A stretch of DNA of 64,000 nucleotides from Azoarcus sp. (GTDB taxonomy: Bacteria; Pseudomonadota; Gammaproteobacteria; Burkholderiales; Rhodocyclaceae), in contig JAUSOD010000029.1 of the NCBI GenBank assembly GCA_030656215.1, positions 24,394 to 88,393 on the forward strand, in the 5' to 3' direction. A program made the position numbers and the translations under genes. Shown here piece after piece: positions 8,599 to 16,251 of the stretch. How positions within the stretch are numbered: the stretch's first letter is position 1; the number at the start of each line of letters is the position of its first letter. The notes beneath the pieces are model-generated. The model had not been told where the DNA came from. It saw only the letters and a list, made by a program, of their open reading frames with translations, and did not search any database.

Positions 8599-11249
8599 GC
8601 GCGGCAGCTCAGGGCCATTCGGGTAAGGGCAACCAGCTTGCCGCGCGCGGGCCGCAACCCGTTAACGCGGGCTGGACTCTGGTGGCGATGGTATTGACCG
8701 CGACCATCCTGAGCTGGCTGTTTCTGCAGGCCGATGCGATCAGCACGACCGAGCATCAGCGTTACGCACGCAATCTGCGTGCGCTGCACCAAGCCGACGC
8801 AGAGTTGAACGCCGCCGTGCTCGCCAGCCGCCTGGGCGTGCAGACCGATTTCGACACGATCGTGGCCTCCATCACGACCTTGCACCGGCTGGGCGAGAAA
8901 CTGGAGAACGTTCCCGACTTCCTGCCCGACGAAGACCGCTTAGCTGTTCTGTCGAACGTGAATGCGTTTCGCAGCACCCTTGAGCACAAGATCGACCGGA
9001 TCGATCTGTTCAAGCGCGAGCTGTCCGTCCTGCGCAACTCGCTCTCCTTTCTCCCCCTCGCGGCCGATCAGCTGATCGAAGACCCGGCTGCGCCGATCGC
9101 CGAAACCCGTCCGATAGGCATCTTCGTGCGCGGCCTGATGACTCTCGCACATAGTGGCGACCCCGAGCTTGCCCTGAGTCTTTCGCGCCGCCTGCAAGCG
9201 CTCGAGGCCCGAATTGGCGACATATCGGACAGCCGCCGATCGGAGTACCAGAACGTGCTGCTCCACGGACGAGTCGTGCTCCAGCGCAAACCCGCCCTCG
9301 AGGCCTTGACCCGCGAGATCCTCGAAACACCCACCGGCGCGCTCGGGGAGGCGATCACGCTGCGCTACGCGCGGGGATTCGAACATGCCGCGCGCCGCGC
9401 ACACCACTTCCAGCTGGTGCTCTACCTGCTCGCACTGGTGTTGTCAGGCTATCTCGCGCTGGCCATGCTCCGTATCGGTCGCACCTCGCGTGAGCTCAAA
9501 CAGAGCAACCTTGAGCTCAAGGATCGAGTCGATGCCCTTCAGCAAACCCGCGATGACCTCAAGCTCTACGCCACGGTGTTCGCCAAGGCCGCCGAGGGCA
9601 TGTTGATCACCGACGGACGTGCGCGCGTCATTGCTGTCAACCCGGCGTTTTCGGCGATTACCGGTTACGGATTGGCGGAAATGCTCAACCGCAGCCCGTC
9701 CATGCTGAGCTCGGGACGCCAGTCGCCAGCCTTCTATCGCGAGATGTGGCAAACCCTCGAGCGTCGCGGTCAGTGGCAGGGCGAAATCTGGAATCGGCGC
9801 AAGAATGGCGAGATCTACCCCGAGTGGTTGTCGATCACTGCAGTCCGGGATAACGAAGATGCGGCAAGCCACTATATCGCCGTGTTCTCGGACATCACCG
9901 AACGCAAGCATGCCGAAGCCACCATTCATCACCTGGCCCATCACGACCCCTTGACCAGCCTGCCCAACCGCGTGCTGTTGCAGGACCGGCTGAACCAGGC
10001 GATCCTGCAATCGCGCCGGCTTGGCAAGCATACTGCCGTCCTGCTGATGAACCTGGACCGGTTCAAGATCATCAACGACACGCTCGGCCATGAGCGCGGA
10101 GACGAGCTGCTGCAACAGGTGGCCAGGCGCTGCCAACACCAGCTGCACGATACCGACACCGTCGCTCGCACCAGCAGCGACGAATTCGCCCTGGTCCTGC
10201 CCGACATCGGTCATCCGCAGGACGCAGCCGCCGTCGCGCGCCGCCTGCTGCTCAGCCTCGGCCGACCCTATCAGCTCGGCGAACATGACATCACCGTGAC
10301 CGCGAGCATCGGAATCGCACTCTACGACGCCGATGGCAGCACCGCGGCTGAACTGCTGCGTAACGCCGATGCCGCAATGAATCGTGCCAAGAGCGACGGA
10401 CGCAACAACTTCCAGTTCTACGCCGCCGACATGAACACCATGTCACTCGGGGACCTGCTGCTGGAGAACCAGCTGCGGGGCGCGTTGGACCGGGGCGAAC
10501 TCGAGTTGCACTACCAGCCCAAGGTATGCGCGGCCACCGGCGCCCTGATCGGCGCCGAAGCCCTGCTGCGGTGGCGCCACCCCGAGCTCGGGGTCATCGC
10601 ACCGGGTCGATTCGTGCCGGTAGCCGAAGACTCGGGCCTGATCGTCCCGATCGGTGAGTGGGTGCTGCAGGAAGCCTGTCGGCAGTTGCGCCAGTGGAGC
10701 GACGCCGGACTTACGCCGGTACCGGTTGCGGTGAATCTGTCGGCCCAGCAATTCACCTCGGGCAATCTTCCGGCACTCGTCGGCGAGGTCCTGAGCTGGA
10801 CCCGGATTCCTGCTGCCTTGCTCGAGCTGGAACTTACCGAAACCATGTTGATGCGCGATGTCGGCCGCACCATGAAGATCCTCGCCGAGCTGCGGAGCAT
10901 GGGCGTGGGGCTGTCGATCGACGACTTTGGCACCGGCTACTCGTCGCTCGCCTATCTGAAGCAGTTTCCGGTGAACGTGCTGAAGATCGACCGCAGCTTC
11001 GTCAATGACATCCATCGCGAGGATACCGGCGGTAAGATCGCGACCGCGGTGATCGCACTCGCCCACAGCCTGGGTATGGCAGTGGTGGCTGAAGGGGTGG
11101 AGACCGAGGCCCAGCGCGACTTCCTGCTCGAGCACGGCTGCGACCAGTTCCAGGGCTACCTGTTCGGTCGGCCTGTCCCGGCGGCGGACTTCGAGCTGCA
11201 GCTCACCCCTCTGCAGCAGTTGCTTCCCCGCGCGGTCGGCTCGGCCTGA
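8595..11249 (+). CDS. Membrane DAHL-PAS-GGDEF-EAL protein, probable c-di-GMP phosphodiesterase
   Basis: The 884-residue protein has a first membrane helix (about 27-45), a periplasmic alpha-helical sensor of DAHL type (about 50-265), a second helix (about 273-295) and a short coiled coil. A PAS domain (about 320-440), a GGDEF domain (about 445-610) and an EAL domain (about 625-875) follow. The GGDEF signature reads SSDEF (residues 527-531), so cyclase activity is unlikely. The EAL domain looks intact: E655 in GAEALLRW, DDFGTGYSSLAYLK and the late EGVETEAQ. It probably degrades c-di-GMP, with the degenerate GGDEF acting as a regulator. Its start overlaps the cytochrome c peroxidase stop, so the periplasmic sensor may read a signal linked to peroxide or redox state. 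Confidence 0.9.
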   Translation: MSAAAQGHSGKGNQLAARGPQPVNAGWTLVAMVLTATILSWLFLQADAISTTEHQRYARNLRALHQADAELNAAVLASRLGVQTDFDTIVASITTLHRLGEKLENVPDFLPDEDRLAVLSNVNAFRSTLEHKIDRIDLFKRELSVLRNSLSFLPLAADQLIEDPAAPIAETRPIGIFVRGLMTLAHSGDPELALSLSRRLQALEARIGDISDSRRSEYQNVLLHGRVVLQRKPALEALTREILETPTGALGEAITLRYARGFEHAARRAHHFQLVLYLLALVLSGYLALAMLRIGRTSRELKQSNLELKDRVDALQQTRDDLKLYATVFAKAAEGMLITDGRARVIAVNPAFSAITGYGLAEMLNRSPSMLSSGRQSPAFYREMWQTLERRGQWQGEIWNRRKNGEIYPEWLSITAVRDNEDAASHYIAVFSDITERKHAEATIHHLAHHDPLTSLPNRVLLQDRLNQAILQSRRLGKHTAVLLMNLDRFKIINDTLGHERGDELLQQVARRCQHQLHDTDTVARTSSDEFALVLPDIGHPQDAAAVARRLLLSLGRPYQLGEHDITVTASIGIALYDADGSTAAELLRNADAAMNRAKSDGRNNFQFYAADMNTMSLGDLLLENQLRGALDRGELELHYQPKVCAATGALIGAEALLRWRHPELGVIAPGRFVPVAEDSGLIVPIGEWVLQEACRQLRQWSDAGLTPVPVAVNLSAQQFTSGNLPALVGEVLSWTRIPAALLELELTETMLMRDVGRTMKILAELRSMGVGLSIDDFGTGYSSLAYLKQFPVNVLKIDRSFVNDIHREDTGGKIATAVIALAHSLGMAVVAEGVETEAQRDFLLEHGCDQFQGYLFGRPVPAADFELQLTPLQQLLPRAVGSA

Positions 11250-11325
11250 GGCGGACTGCCGGATCAGCGATTGACCTGTCACCGGCTGCGCGACACACTC
11301 CTCCTCTCGCCTGTGGAGCACCGCC

Positions 11326-11811
11326 ATGTCGTCACCGATTCTCGACCTTCCGCTCGTCACCCTCGATGGCCGCGAAACAACGCTCGCAGACCATGCAGGC
11401 AAGGTACTGCTGATCGTAAACACCGCCAGCCAGTGCGGCTTCACCCCGCAATACGCGGGACTGGAAAAGCTCTATCGCGACTACGGGGCTCGCGGCCTGG
11501 TGGTGCTCGGCTTCCCCTGCAACCAGTTCGGTGCCCAGGAGCCGGGCACCGAAGCCGAAATCGCCGCGTTCTGTGAAAGCAGGTTTGGCGTGAGTTTTCC
11601 GATGTTTGCCCGGATCGACGTGAATGGCGAACACACCCACCCCTTGTTCGCCTGGCTCAAGGAAAACGCGAAGGGTGTGCTGGGTACGGAAGCGATCAAA
11701 TGGAATTTCACCAAATTCCTGGTCGACCGAAGCGCGACGCGCGTTACGCGCTATGCCCCCACCACCACGCCCGAGTCGCTGGTGCAGGATATCGAGGGCC
11801 TGCTTGATTGA
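11326..11811 (+). CDS. Glutathione peroxidase family thiol peroxidase (cysteine type)
   Basis: The 161-residue thioredoxin-fold peroxidase has the catalytic cysteine in NTASQCGFTPQY (about C38). The family motif LGFPCNQFGAQEPG contains a second cysteine, which may resolve the disulphide. The catalytic Gln and Trp-Asn-Phe (IKWNFTKFLVD, about residues 125-135) complete the tetrad. There is no signal peptide, so it acts in the cytoplasm and reduces hydrogen or organic peroxides, in many bacterial members at the expense of thioredoxin. GGAG lies 7 nt before the ATG. It sits downstream of the peroxidase/EAL pair but is separated by 76 bases, so it may be a separate unit. Confidence 0.95.
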   Translation: MSSPILDLPLVTLDGRETTLADHAGKVLLIVNTASQCGFTPQYAGLEKLYRDYGARGLVVLGFPCNQFGAQEPGTEAEIAAFCESRFGVSFPMFARIDVNGEHTHPLFAWLKENAKGVLGTEAIKWNFTKFLVDRSATRVTRYAPTTTPESLVQDIEGLLD

Positions 11812-11884
11812 ATGAGCGTATCGGATGGCGGTGGCGTTCAGCACGGGACGCATGTCGCGACGTACAAGTTGAAAGAGCCGACGA

Positions 11885-13132
11885 GTGCTGAAAAGACTGA
11901 TCGCCACCCTGGCCCTGGCCTTGTTTCTGTTGCTGATCGGAACCGCCGCACTGATGTTCTCGGCGCTGGAGTCCACGGCGCTGGTTAGCCGTCCGGAGAC
12001 CATCTCGCCGGATTCGGTTGCGCAGGCACGCAAGCTCTTCCTGCGCAACGATCCGCGCCATCTGCGGCCGGGTGAGGTGCGACGGGTGTCGATTCCGGCA
12101 AACCTGATCGATGACGGCCTGAATCATTTCGCATCTCGCTTGCGAGGACGTGCTGCGTTCGACATCTCCCGCGGGCAAGCGCAGATCACGGCCAGCTTTC
12201 AGTTGCCGTATCTGCGACCACCTTCCTTCCTGAACGTACACGTAAGCCTGGCGGCCTCACCCGGCGAGCTGCGACTGGAGACGGCCACGATCGGCAACGT
12301 AAAATTGCCCCCTTTGCTTGTTCGCGCCGTCGCGCGCGTTGTGCTCCGCCTGACGGGTTATGCGGACGAATGGGAGCTGGTGCACAACGCCATCCGCACA
12401 GTCGAAATCGCGCCCCGCAATCAAGCCGTCAACGTGGTCTATGTGTGGCATCCGGAATTGCTTGAGCGCGCCCGGGCGCGCGCATTGGCGCTCACCAACG
12501 GCGACGTGCTGCACCTGGAGCGGGCACAGCGTGCGCTTGCCGCCCTGCTCACCCACCGCGCGCAGAACATCGCGATTGCATTGCCCGAGATTCTGCAGCC
12601 CATGCTGCGCCTGCCCAGCGAAGACGCGCTGCAACAGCGTCGTGCCTCCTTGCTGGTGATGGCCGCCTACATGGCAGGCAAAGGGCTTACAGCCGTCGTG
12701 CCCAACGCCGATGAATGGCCGCGCCCGGCACCGCGAATGCTGACGCTTCGCGACCGGCATGACATCGCCCAGCATTTCGTGGTCTCGGCGGCGCTCGCGG
12801 CGTGGGCGGGCGAACCGGCGGCAAATGCGATCGGGCTGTACAAGGAGCTCGACGACAGCCGTCGCGGCAGCGGCTTCTCGTTCGCCGACCTCGCCGCCAA
12901 TCTCGCCGGCACCCGCTTTGGCAAGCTGCTGCTCGACGATCCGGAGCGTATCGATGCGATGCTCCGGGACAGGATCGTCGACGCCGACCTGATTCCCGAT
13001 CTTCGTGGCCTGCCCGAGTACCTGTCCGAACGTGATTTTGCGCGCTATTACGGAAGCATCGACAGCCCGGCCTATCGCAACCTGGTCGACGAGATCGAAC
13101 GCCGCATGGACGCCCAGCCGCTGTATCGCTGA
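11885..13132 (+). CDS. Conserved hypothetical protein with N-terminal membrane anchor
   Basis: The 415-residue protein is of unrecognised family. A hydrophobic segment (residues 4-29, LIATLALALFLLLIGTAALMF) acts as signal anchor. The rest is soluble and alpha-helical at its C-terminal half, with an alanine-rich stretch and ELDDSRRGSGFSFADLAANLAG near residues 320-342. The part before it (about 55-175) alternates in a way that suggests a beta-rich domain facing the periplasm. No metal-binding or catalytic motif is evident. Translation starts at GTG 11885, directly before the hydrophobic segment. It lies 73 bases after the peroxidase gene on the same strand and may be co-transcribed with it. 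Confidence 0.7.
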   Translation: MLKRLIATLALALFLLLIGTAALMFSALESTALVSRPETISPDSVAQARKLFLRNDPRHLRPGEVRRVSIPANLIDDGLNHFASRLRGRAAFDISRGQAQITASFQLPYLRPPSFLNVHVSLAASPGELRLETATIGNVKLPPLLVRAVARVVLRLTGYADEWELVHNAIRTVEIAPRNQAVNVVYVWHPELLERARARALALTNGDVLHLERAQRALAALLTHRAQNIAIALPEILQPMLRLPSEDALQQRRASLLVMAAYMAGKGLTAVVPNADEWPRPAPRMLTLRDRHDIAQHFVVSAALAAWAGEPAANAIGLYKELDDSRRGSGFSFADLAANLAGTRFGKLLLDDPERIDAMLRDRIVDADLIPDLRGLPEYLSERDFARYYGSIDSPAYRNLVDEIERRMDAQPLYR

Positions 13133-13302
13133 AGTACGGTATCGCCGTCATGCTCCTGGGCGCGGCGGAAAAAGGGCCTGTCCGGCCCACGACAGCGCCA
13201 GCCTGACCGACCCAGCCCCCGACGAATTCCATCCCCGGTGCGACGTCCGCTTCCGTTCGAGGAGATAATCCGCCTTTCCATCACCCTGCCCCGCACCCGA
13301 CC

Positions 13303-13956
13303 ATGCCCTGCTATCAGCATGTGATCTTCGACCTTGACGGCACCCTGATCGATTCAGCGCCGGCCATCCTCAGCAGTTTTCGCGATGCGTTCGCCACACT
13401 CGGCATCACGCCCGAGCTCACGATCGAAGACGGCATTATCGGCCCGCCGCTGACTGAAACCCTGGAATTGCTGAGTGGTAGCACCGACCCCGCGCTCATC
13501 GCGCGCCTCAGCGAGCAGTTCAAGGCCAGCTATGACACTTCCGGCCTGCTCCAAACGGCAGCCTACGACGGTATCGACGAACTGCTCGCCCGCCTCAAGG
13601 AAGCCGGGCTGTCGCTGTCCATCGCCACCAACAAGCGCATCCATCCCACCCGCCTCATCCTCGACCACCTCGGTTGGGGTCGGTATTTCGATGCGATCTA
13701 TGCGCTCGACCTGTTCCAGCCCCGCCTCGCCAACAAGGCCGCAATGATCGGGCGGCTCCTGGCCGACCGGAAGATTCCGCTCGCCGCGGCGGTGTACATC
13801 GGCGATCGGACGGAGGATGGCGAGTCAGCCGATGCCAACCAGCTCCCCTTCATTGCCACCACCTGGGGCTACGGCAGCGTGACCGCCGAGGAGATGGCAC
13901 CGCACTGGCGCGCCGTGGACACGCCGGCGGCGCTCATGAGAACCCTGCTGTCCTGA
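13303..13956 (+). CDS. HAD-superfamily hydrolase, phosphoglycolate-phosphatase-like
   Basis: The 217-residue HAD phosphatase has all four motifs: FDLDGTLIDS (nucleophile D11), SIATNK (motif II Thr), the lysine in RLANKAAMIGRLL (motif III) and IGDRTEDGESADAN (motif IV). A helical cap lies between about residues 17 and 85. It belongs to the group containing Gph and beta-phosphoglucomutase relatives. The precise substrate cannot be read from the sequence, and context (unrelated neighbours) does not help. No clear ribosome-binding site precedes the ATG. Confidence 0.88.
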   Translation: MPCYQHVIFDLDGTLIDSAPAILSSFRDAFATLGITPELTIEDGIIGPPLTETLELLSGSTDPALIARLSEQFKASYDTSGLLQTAAYDGIDELLARLKEAGLSLSIATNKRIHPTRLILDHLGWGRYFDAIYALDLFQPRLANKAAMIGRLLADRKIPLAAAVYIGDRTEDGESADANQLPFIATTWGYGSVTAEEMAPHWRAVDTPAALMRTLLS

Positions 13957-14049
13957 GGGACCTCTTACAGGGCGACGGAAAGTGCCCGACCCTGGCGCTG
14001 GTGCCTGAATCAGCTCCTGTGGCGTGCTATATGCGGTCAGGGTAAAGCC

Positions 14050-14379
14050 TCACCCTCCCCACATCACCCGAATCTTGTCCTGCCACCTCAATGATCCCCA
14101 CCAGCGCTCCCCGACTTCGTACAGTTCGATCCCACCGGGGGTGAGCTTGTAGTAATGGGCTTGCAGGCCTTCTTGGGCGCGGGCAGCGATGTAAGCGTTG
14201 CGCTCGAGGAAGTCGAAGTAATGCACCGCTAGCGGAACGCCTTCGAGATGCATCAGATTCGACATGTCACCCAGTCGTATGAACGGATGCCCGGCCCGCA
14301 TCGCACGCAGCACCTGAAGTACATGCCATCGATGCGGCACGGGCTCCTGCCGGATCAAGTCTATGGCGCTCGAAATCAT
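14050..14379 (-). CDS. Small winged-helix-like protein of unknown function
   Basis: This 109-residue protein has a strong ribosome-binding site (GGAGGTG, 4 nt before ATG 14379), which fixes the start well inside a longer open frame. The segment WHVLQVLRAMRAGHPFIRLGDMS, then EGVPLAVHYFDFLERNAYI, then AHYYKLTPGGIELYEVGERWW has the helix-helix-strand-wing pattern of small winged-helix DNA-binding proteins. The KLTPGGIELYE piece resembles the wing and last helix of PadR or MarR-like folds. I do not recognise a named family. It is divergent from the glycine-zipper lipoprotein gene and separated from it by a 338-base region containing a strong hairpin. Confidence 0.65.
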   Translation of the reverse strand: MISSAIDLIRQEPVPHRWHVLQVLRAMRAGHPFIRLGDMSNLMHLEGVPLAVHYFDFLERNAYIAARAQEGLQAHYYKLTPGGIELYEVGERWWGSLRWQDKIRVMWGG

Positions 14380-14717
14380 GCTCACCTCCAGATTTGGACG
14401 TTCGAGACGCAGGCTCCCTGAAACCGATTCGACTCCCGTTTTGCGTGGACCGGACCATCGAATCACGACTCGCCGCGGCGATCGTGATGCGGGTCGGAAA
14501 TGACGGGTTAACAGCAATTTGAACCGCGGTGGAGGCCAAAAGTTTCGGCTGATCACGCTCACGAAGGTATGGCTCTCTAAGCAGTGCGCACCACAGCATG
14601 TGCGCCATCGCTACCTATAATGAAACAGCCGGACGCCTGCTGCGACTCCCGGCGACTCCTATGCTGCCCTGGAGCGGCCGGTGCATTCTTGACGTTCGCT
14701 GACTGGAGGTACGGAAC
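14380..14717. other. Intergenic region between divergent genes (winged-helix-like gene and lipoprotein gene)
   Basis: No gene is supported in these 338 bases. It holds the two divergent ribosome-binding sites (GGAGGTG for the left gene, GGAGG at about 14705 for the right gene) and one strong hairpin, listed separately. Several short frames cross it, but none has a ribosome-binding site or recognisable product. Confidence 0.7.
14462..14488. repeat. Imperfect inverted repeat, possible operator or RNA hairpin
   Basis: ATCACGA and TCGTGAT flank the perfect 12-bp palindrome TCGCCGCGGCGA, with a single unpaired C between the left outer and inner parts. In DNA this is a 27-base near-palindrome. In RNA it is a long, GC-rich hairpin with no T-run, so it is not a standard terminator. 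Confidence 0.6.
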
Positions 14718-15197
14718 ATGCGCTGCGCGCCCACCCCACGAGTCATCGTCTGTTCCATCGCAATCACCCTGAGCTTGCTCGCCACCGGGTGCGAAACAAC
14801 CAGCAAGCGCGACATTGGCACGGCCATCGGCGGCATTGTTGGAGTCGTCATTGGTAGAGAGGTCGGCAATGGGAGCGCCGGTGGGATGGTCGTCGGCGGT
14901 CTGGTGGGTGCCGTGGTAGGCCGCATGATCGGCCAGTACATGGACGACGCCGATCGCGCACGACTGACTGAGACGATCAACGAAACGCCACGCGGGCAGA
15001 CGGTGCGCTGGCATAACGAGGACAGTCAGCGCGACTTTGCCGTCACCCCGACCTCGGATTTCTACGCAATGGGCGAGCAGCAATGCCGCACGTTTGATCA
15101 GGTTGTGTTCGTGGATGGACGCCGCGAGCTCATGAAAGGAACCGCCTGCAAGTCGCCCGGCAGCGACGCCCTCGCCATCGACGGCAAGGCAGTATGA
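14718..15197 (+). CDS. Glycine-zipper outer-membrane lipoprotein
   Basis: The 159-residue protein has a lipoprotein signal peptide ending in the lipobox LLATGC (Cys 24). A glycine-zipper membrane segment follows at about residues 32-75 (GTAIGGIVGVVIGREVG, then GGMVVGGLVGAVVGRMIG). The C-terminal half (about 95-150) has the pattern of the RT0821/Lpp0805-type surface proteins (TVRWHNEDSQRDFAVTPTSDFY, then CRTFDQ, then GTACKSPG). Such proteins sit in the outer membrane or span the envelope, and their function is largely unknown. It is followed after 34 bases by another envelope protein gene on the same strand, so the two are probably one operon. Confidence 0.85.
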   Translation: MRCAPTPRVIVCSIAITLSLLATGCETTSKRDIGTAIGGIVGVVIGREVGNGSAGGMVVGGLVGAVVGRMIGQYMDDADRARLTETINETPRGQTVRWHNEDSQRDFAVTPTSDFYAMGEQQCRTFDQVVFVDGRRELMKGTACKSPGSDALAIDGKAV

Positions 15198-15231
15198 GAA
15201 TCCGTCACGCATCATGAAAAGGAGCGTCGCT

Positions 15232-16251
15232 GTGAACAACCGACCATGGTGCCGAGGGCTTTGTTTCGGCGTGGGTGTTGCGCTGTGTGTCGCAGTGCCA
15301 ATGCCCGCGCTAGCTTCCACCATCGGCGAACCACCGCCCGATCTGCCACGGTCGCAGGACTCGACGCCATCCCCCCAATCCACCCCATCGAATTCCTCAA
15401 GGGGAAGCGAGCGGCGCAGCGGCGGTGGCAGCGGCGGTGGAGGGGGAAGCAACTGGCTCATTCCCGCGGCCATCATCGGCGTAGCGGCGCTCATCGCGGT
15501 CAACCGGCACCTGAACGCCGAGCGAACCGAGCAACGCAACGAAAGCGAAGGCGTGCAGCAACTGCTTCGCGACGGGCCGCAACTGCCTGCCCAATACAAC
15601 ACCAGCGCCTTCGCCATCCGCGCGCTGGTGCGTGGCGGGTGGCCGATCGTGGTCGATTATGCGCAGCACAAACCAGGGCGCGTTCAGCTTCGCATCAGCA
15701 CGCCCGGCGCTGACATCGTCACCTATCGGCTCGATCAATTCGGTCTCGGGCGTCATCTGCTGCGCTTCGAGCTTCCGCCTTTTCTTGGCGACAGCCTGAA
15801 AGCCGGCGTGGTCGCACTGACCGCAGCCGACCCGAAAACCGGGACGGAAACAATCGATGGCTTCACCGTCCATGGCATCGGTATCGGCCCGCGCGCGGTC
15901 GGCTCGATCGCGGTCGACCAGCTGGAGTTCAACCCCGGCGACCTGCATGTCAAGGATGGGGATACGGCCAGTTTCGCGTTTCGCTCGCGCTCAGATTTCG
16001 ATCATTCGGTGGTCGAATACATGCGCGTCACCCAAAGCCCCGACGGTGCCCGCAAACGCTATGTGAACGGGCTGCAAACCGGCAGCGTGCAGCGCAACAG
16101 TCGGGTCCAGAGTGTCGAATCGCAACGCTGGAACGGCCAGGATGACCAGGCTCGCGTATCAAGAGGACGCCATCAGCTACAGGTGAGGGTGTGGGATGAA
16201 GGCGGCGACTGGGTGGGGGCGTGGTCCGAGTCGCTGGTTCAGATACGGTGA
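15232..16251 (+). CDS. Exported protein with Gly/Ser-rich linker and internal membrane segment, function unknown
   Basis: The protein is 339 residues from GTG 15232. This start has AAGGAG 8 nt upstream, whereas an ATG at 15214 would place that ribosome-binding site inside the coding sequence. A signal peptide (about residues 8-30, ending in ALAS) leads into a Pro/Ser-rich stretch and the run GGGSGGGGGS. A hydrophobic helix (WLIPAAIIGVAALIAV, about 74-90) follows. The remainder is predominantly beta and may be periplasmic. No known family recognised. The last 75 bases overlap the 3' end of the TIR-STAND gene on the other strand. Confidence 0.7.
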   Translation: MNNRPWCRGLCFGVGVALCVAVPMPALASTIGEPPPDLPRSQDSTPSPQSTPSNSSRGSERRSGGGSGGGGGSNWLIPAAIIGVAALIAVNRHLNAERTEQRNESEGVQQLLRDGPQLPAQYNTSAFAIRALVRGGWPIVVDYAQHKPGRVQLRISTPGADIVTYRLDQFGLGRHLLRFELPPFLGDSLKAGVVALTAADPKTGTETIDGFTVHGIGIGPRAVGSIAVDQLEFNPGDLHVKDGDTASFAFRSRSDFDHSVVEYMRVTQSPDGARKRYVNGLQTGSVQRNSRVQSVESQRWNGQDDQARVSRGRHQLQVRVWDEGGDWVGAWSESLVQIR

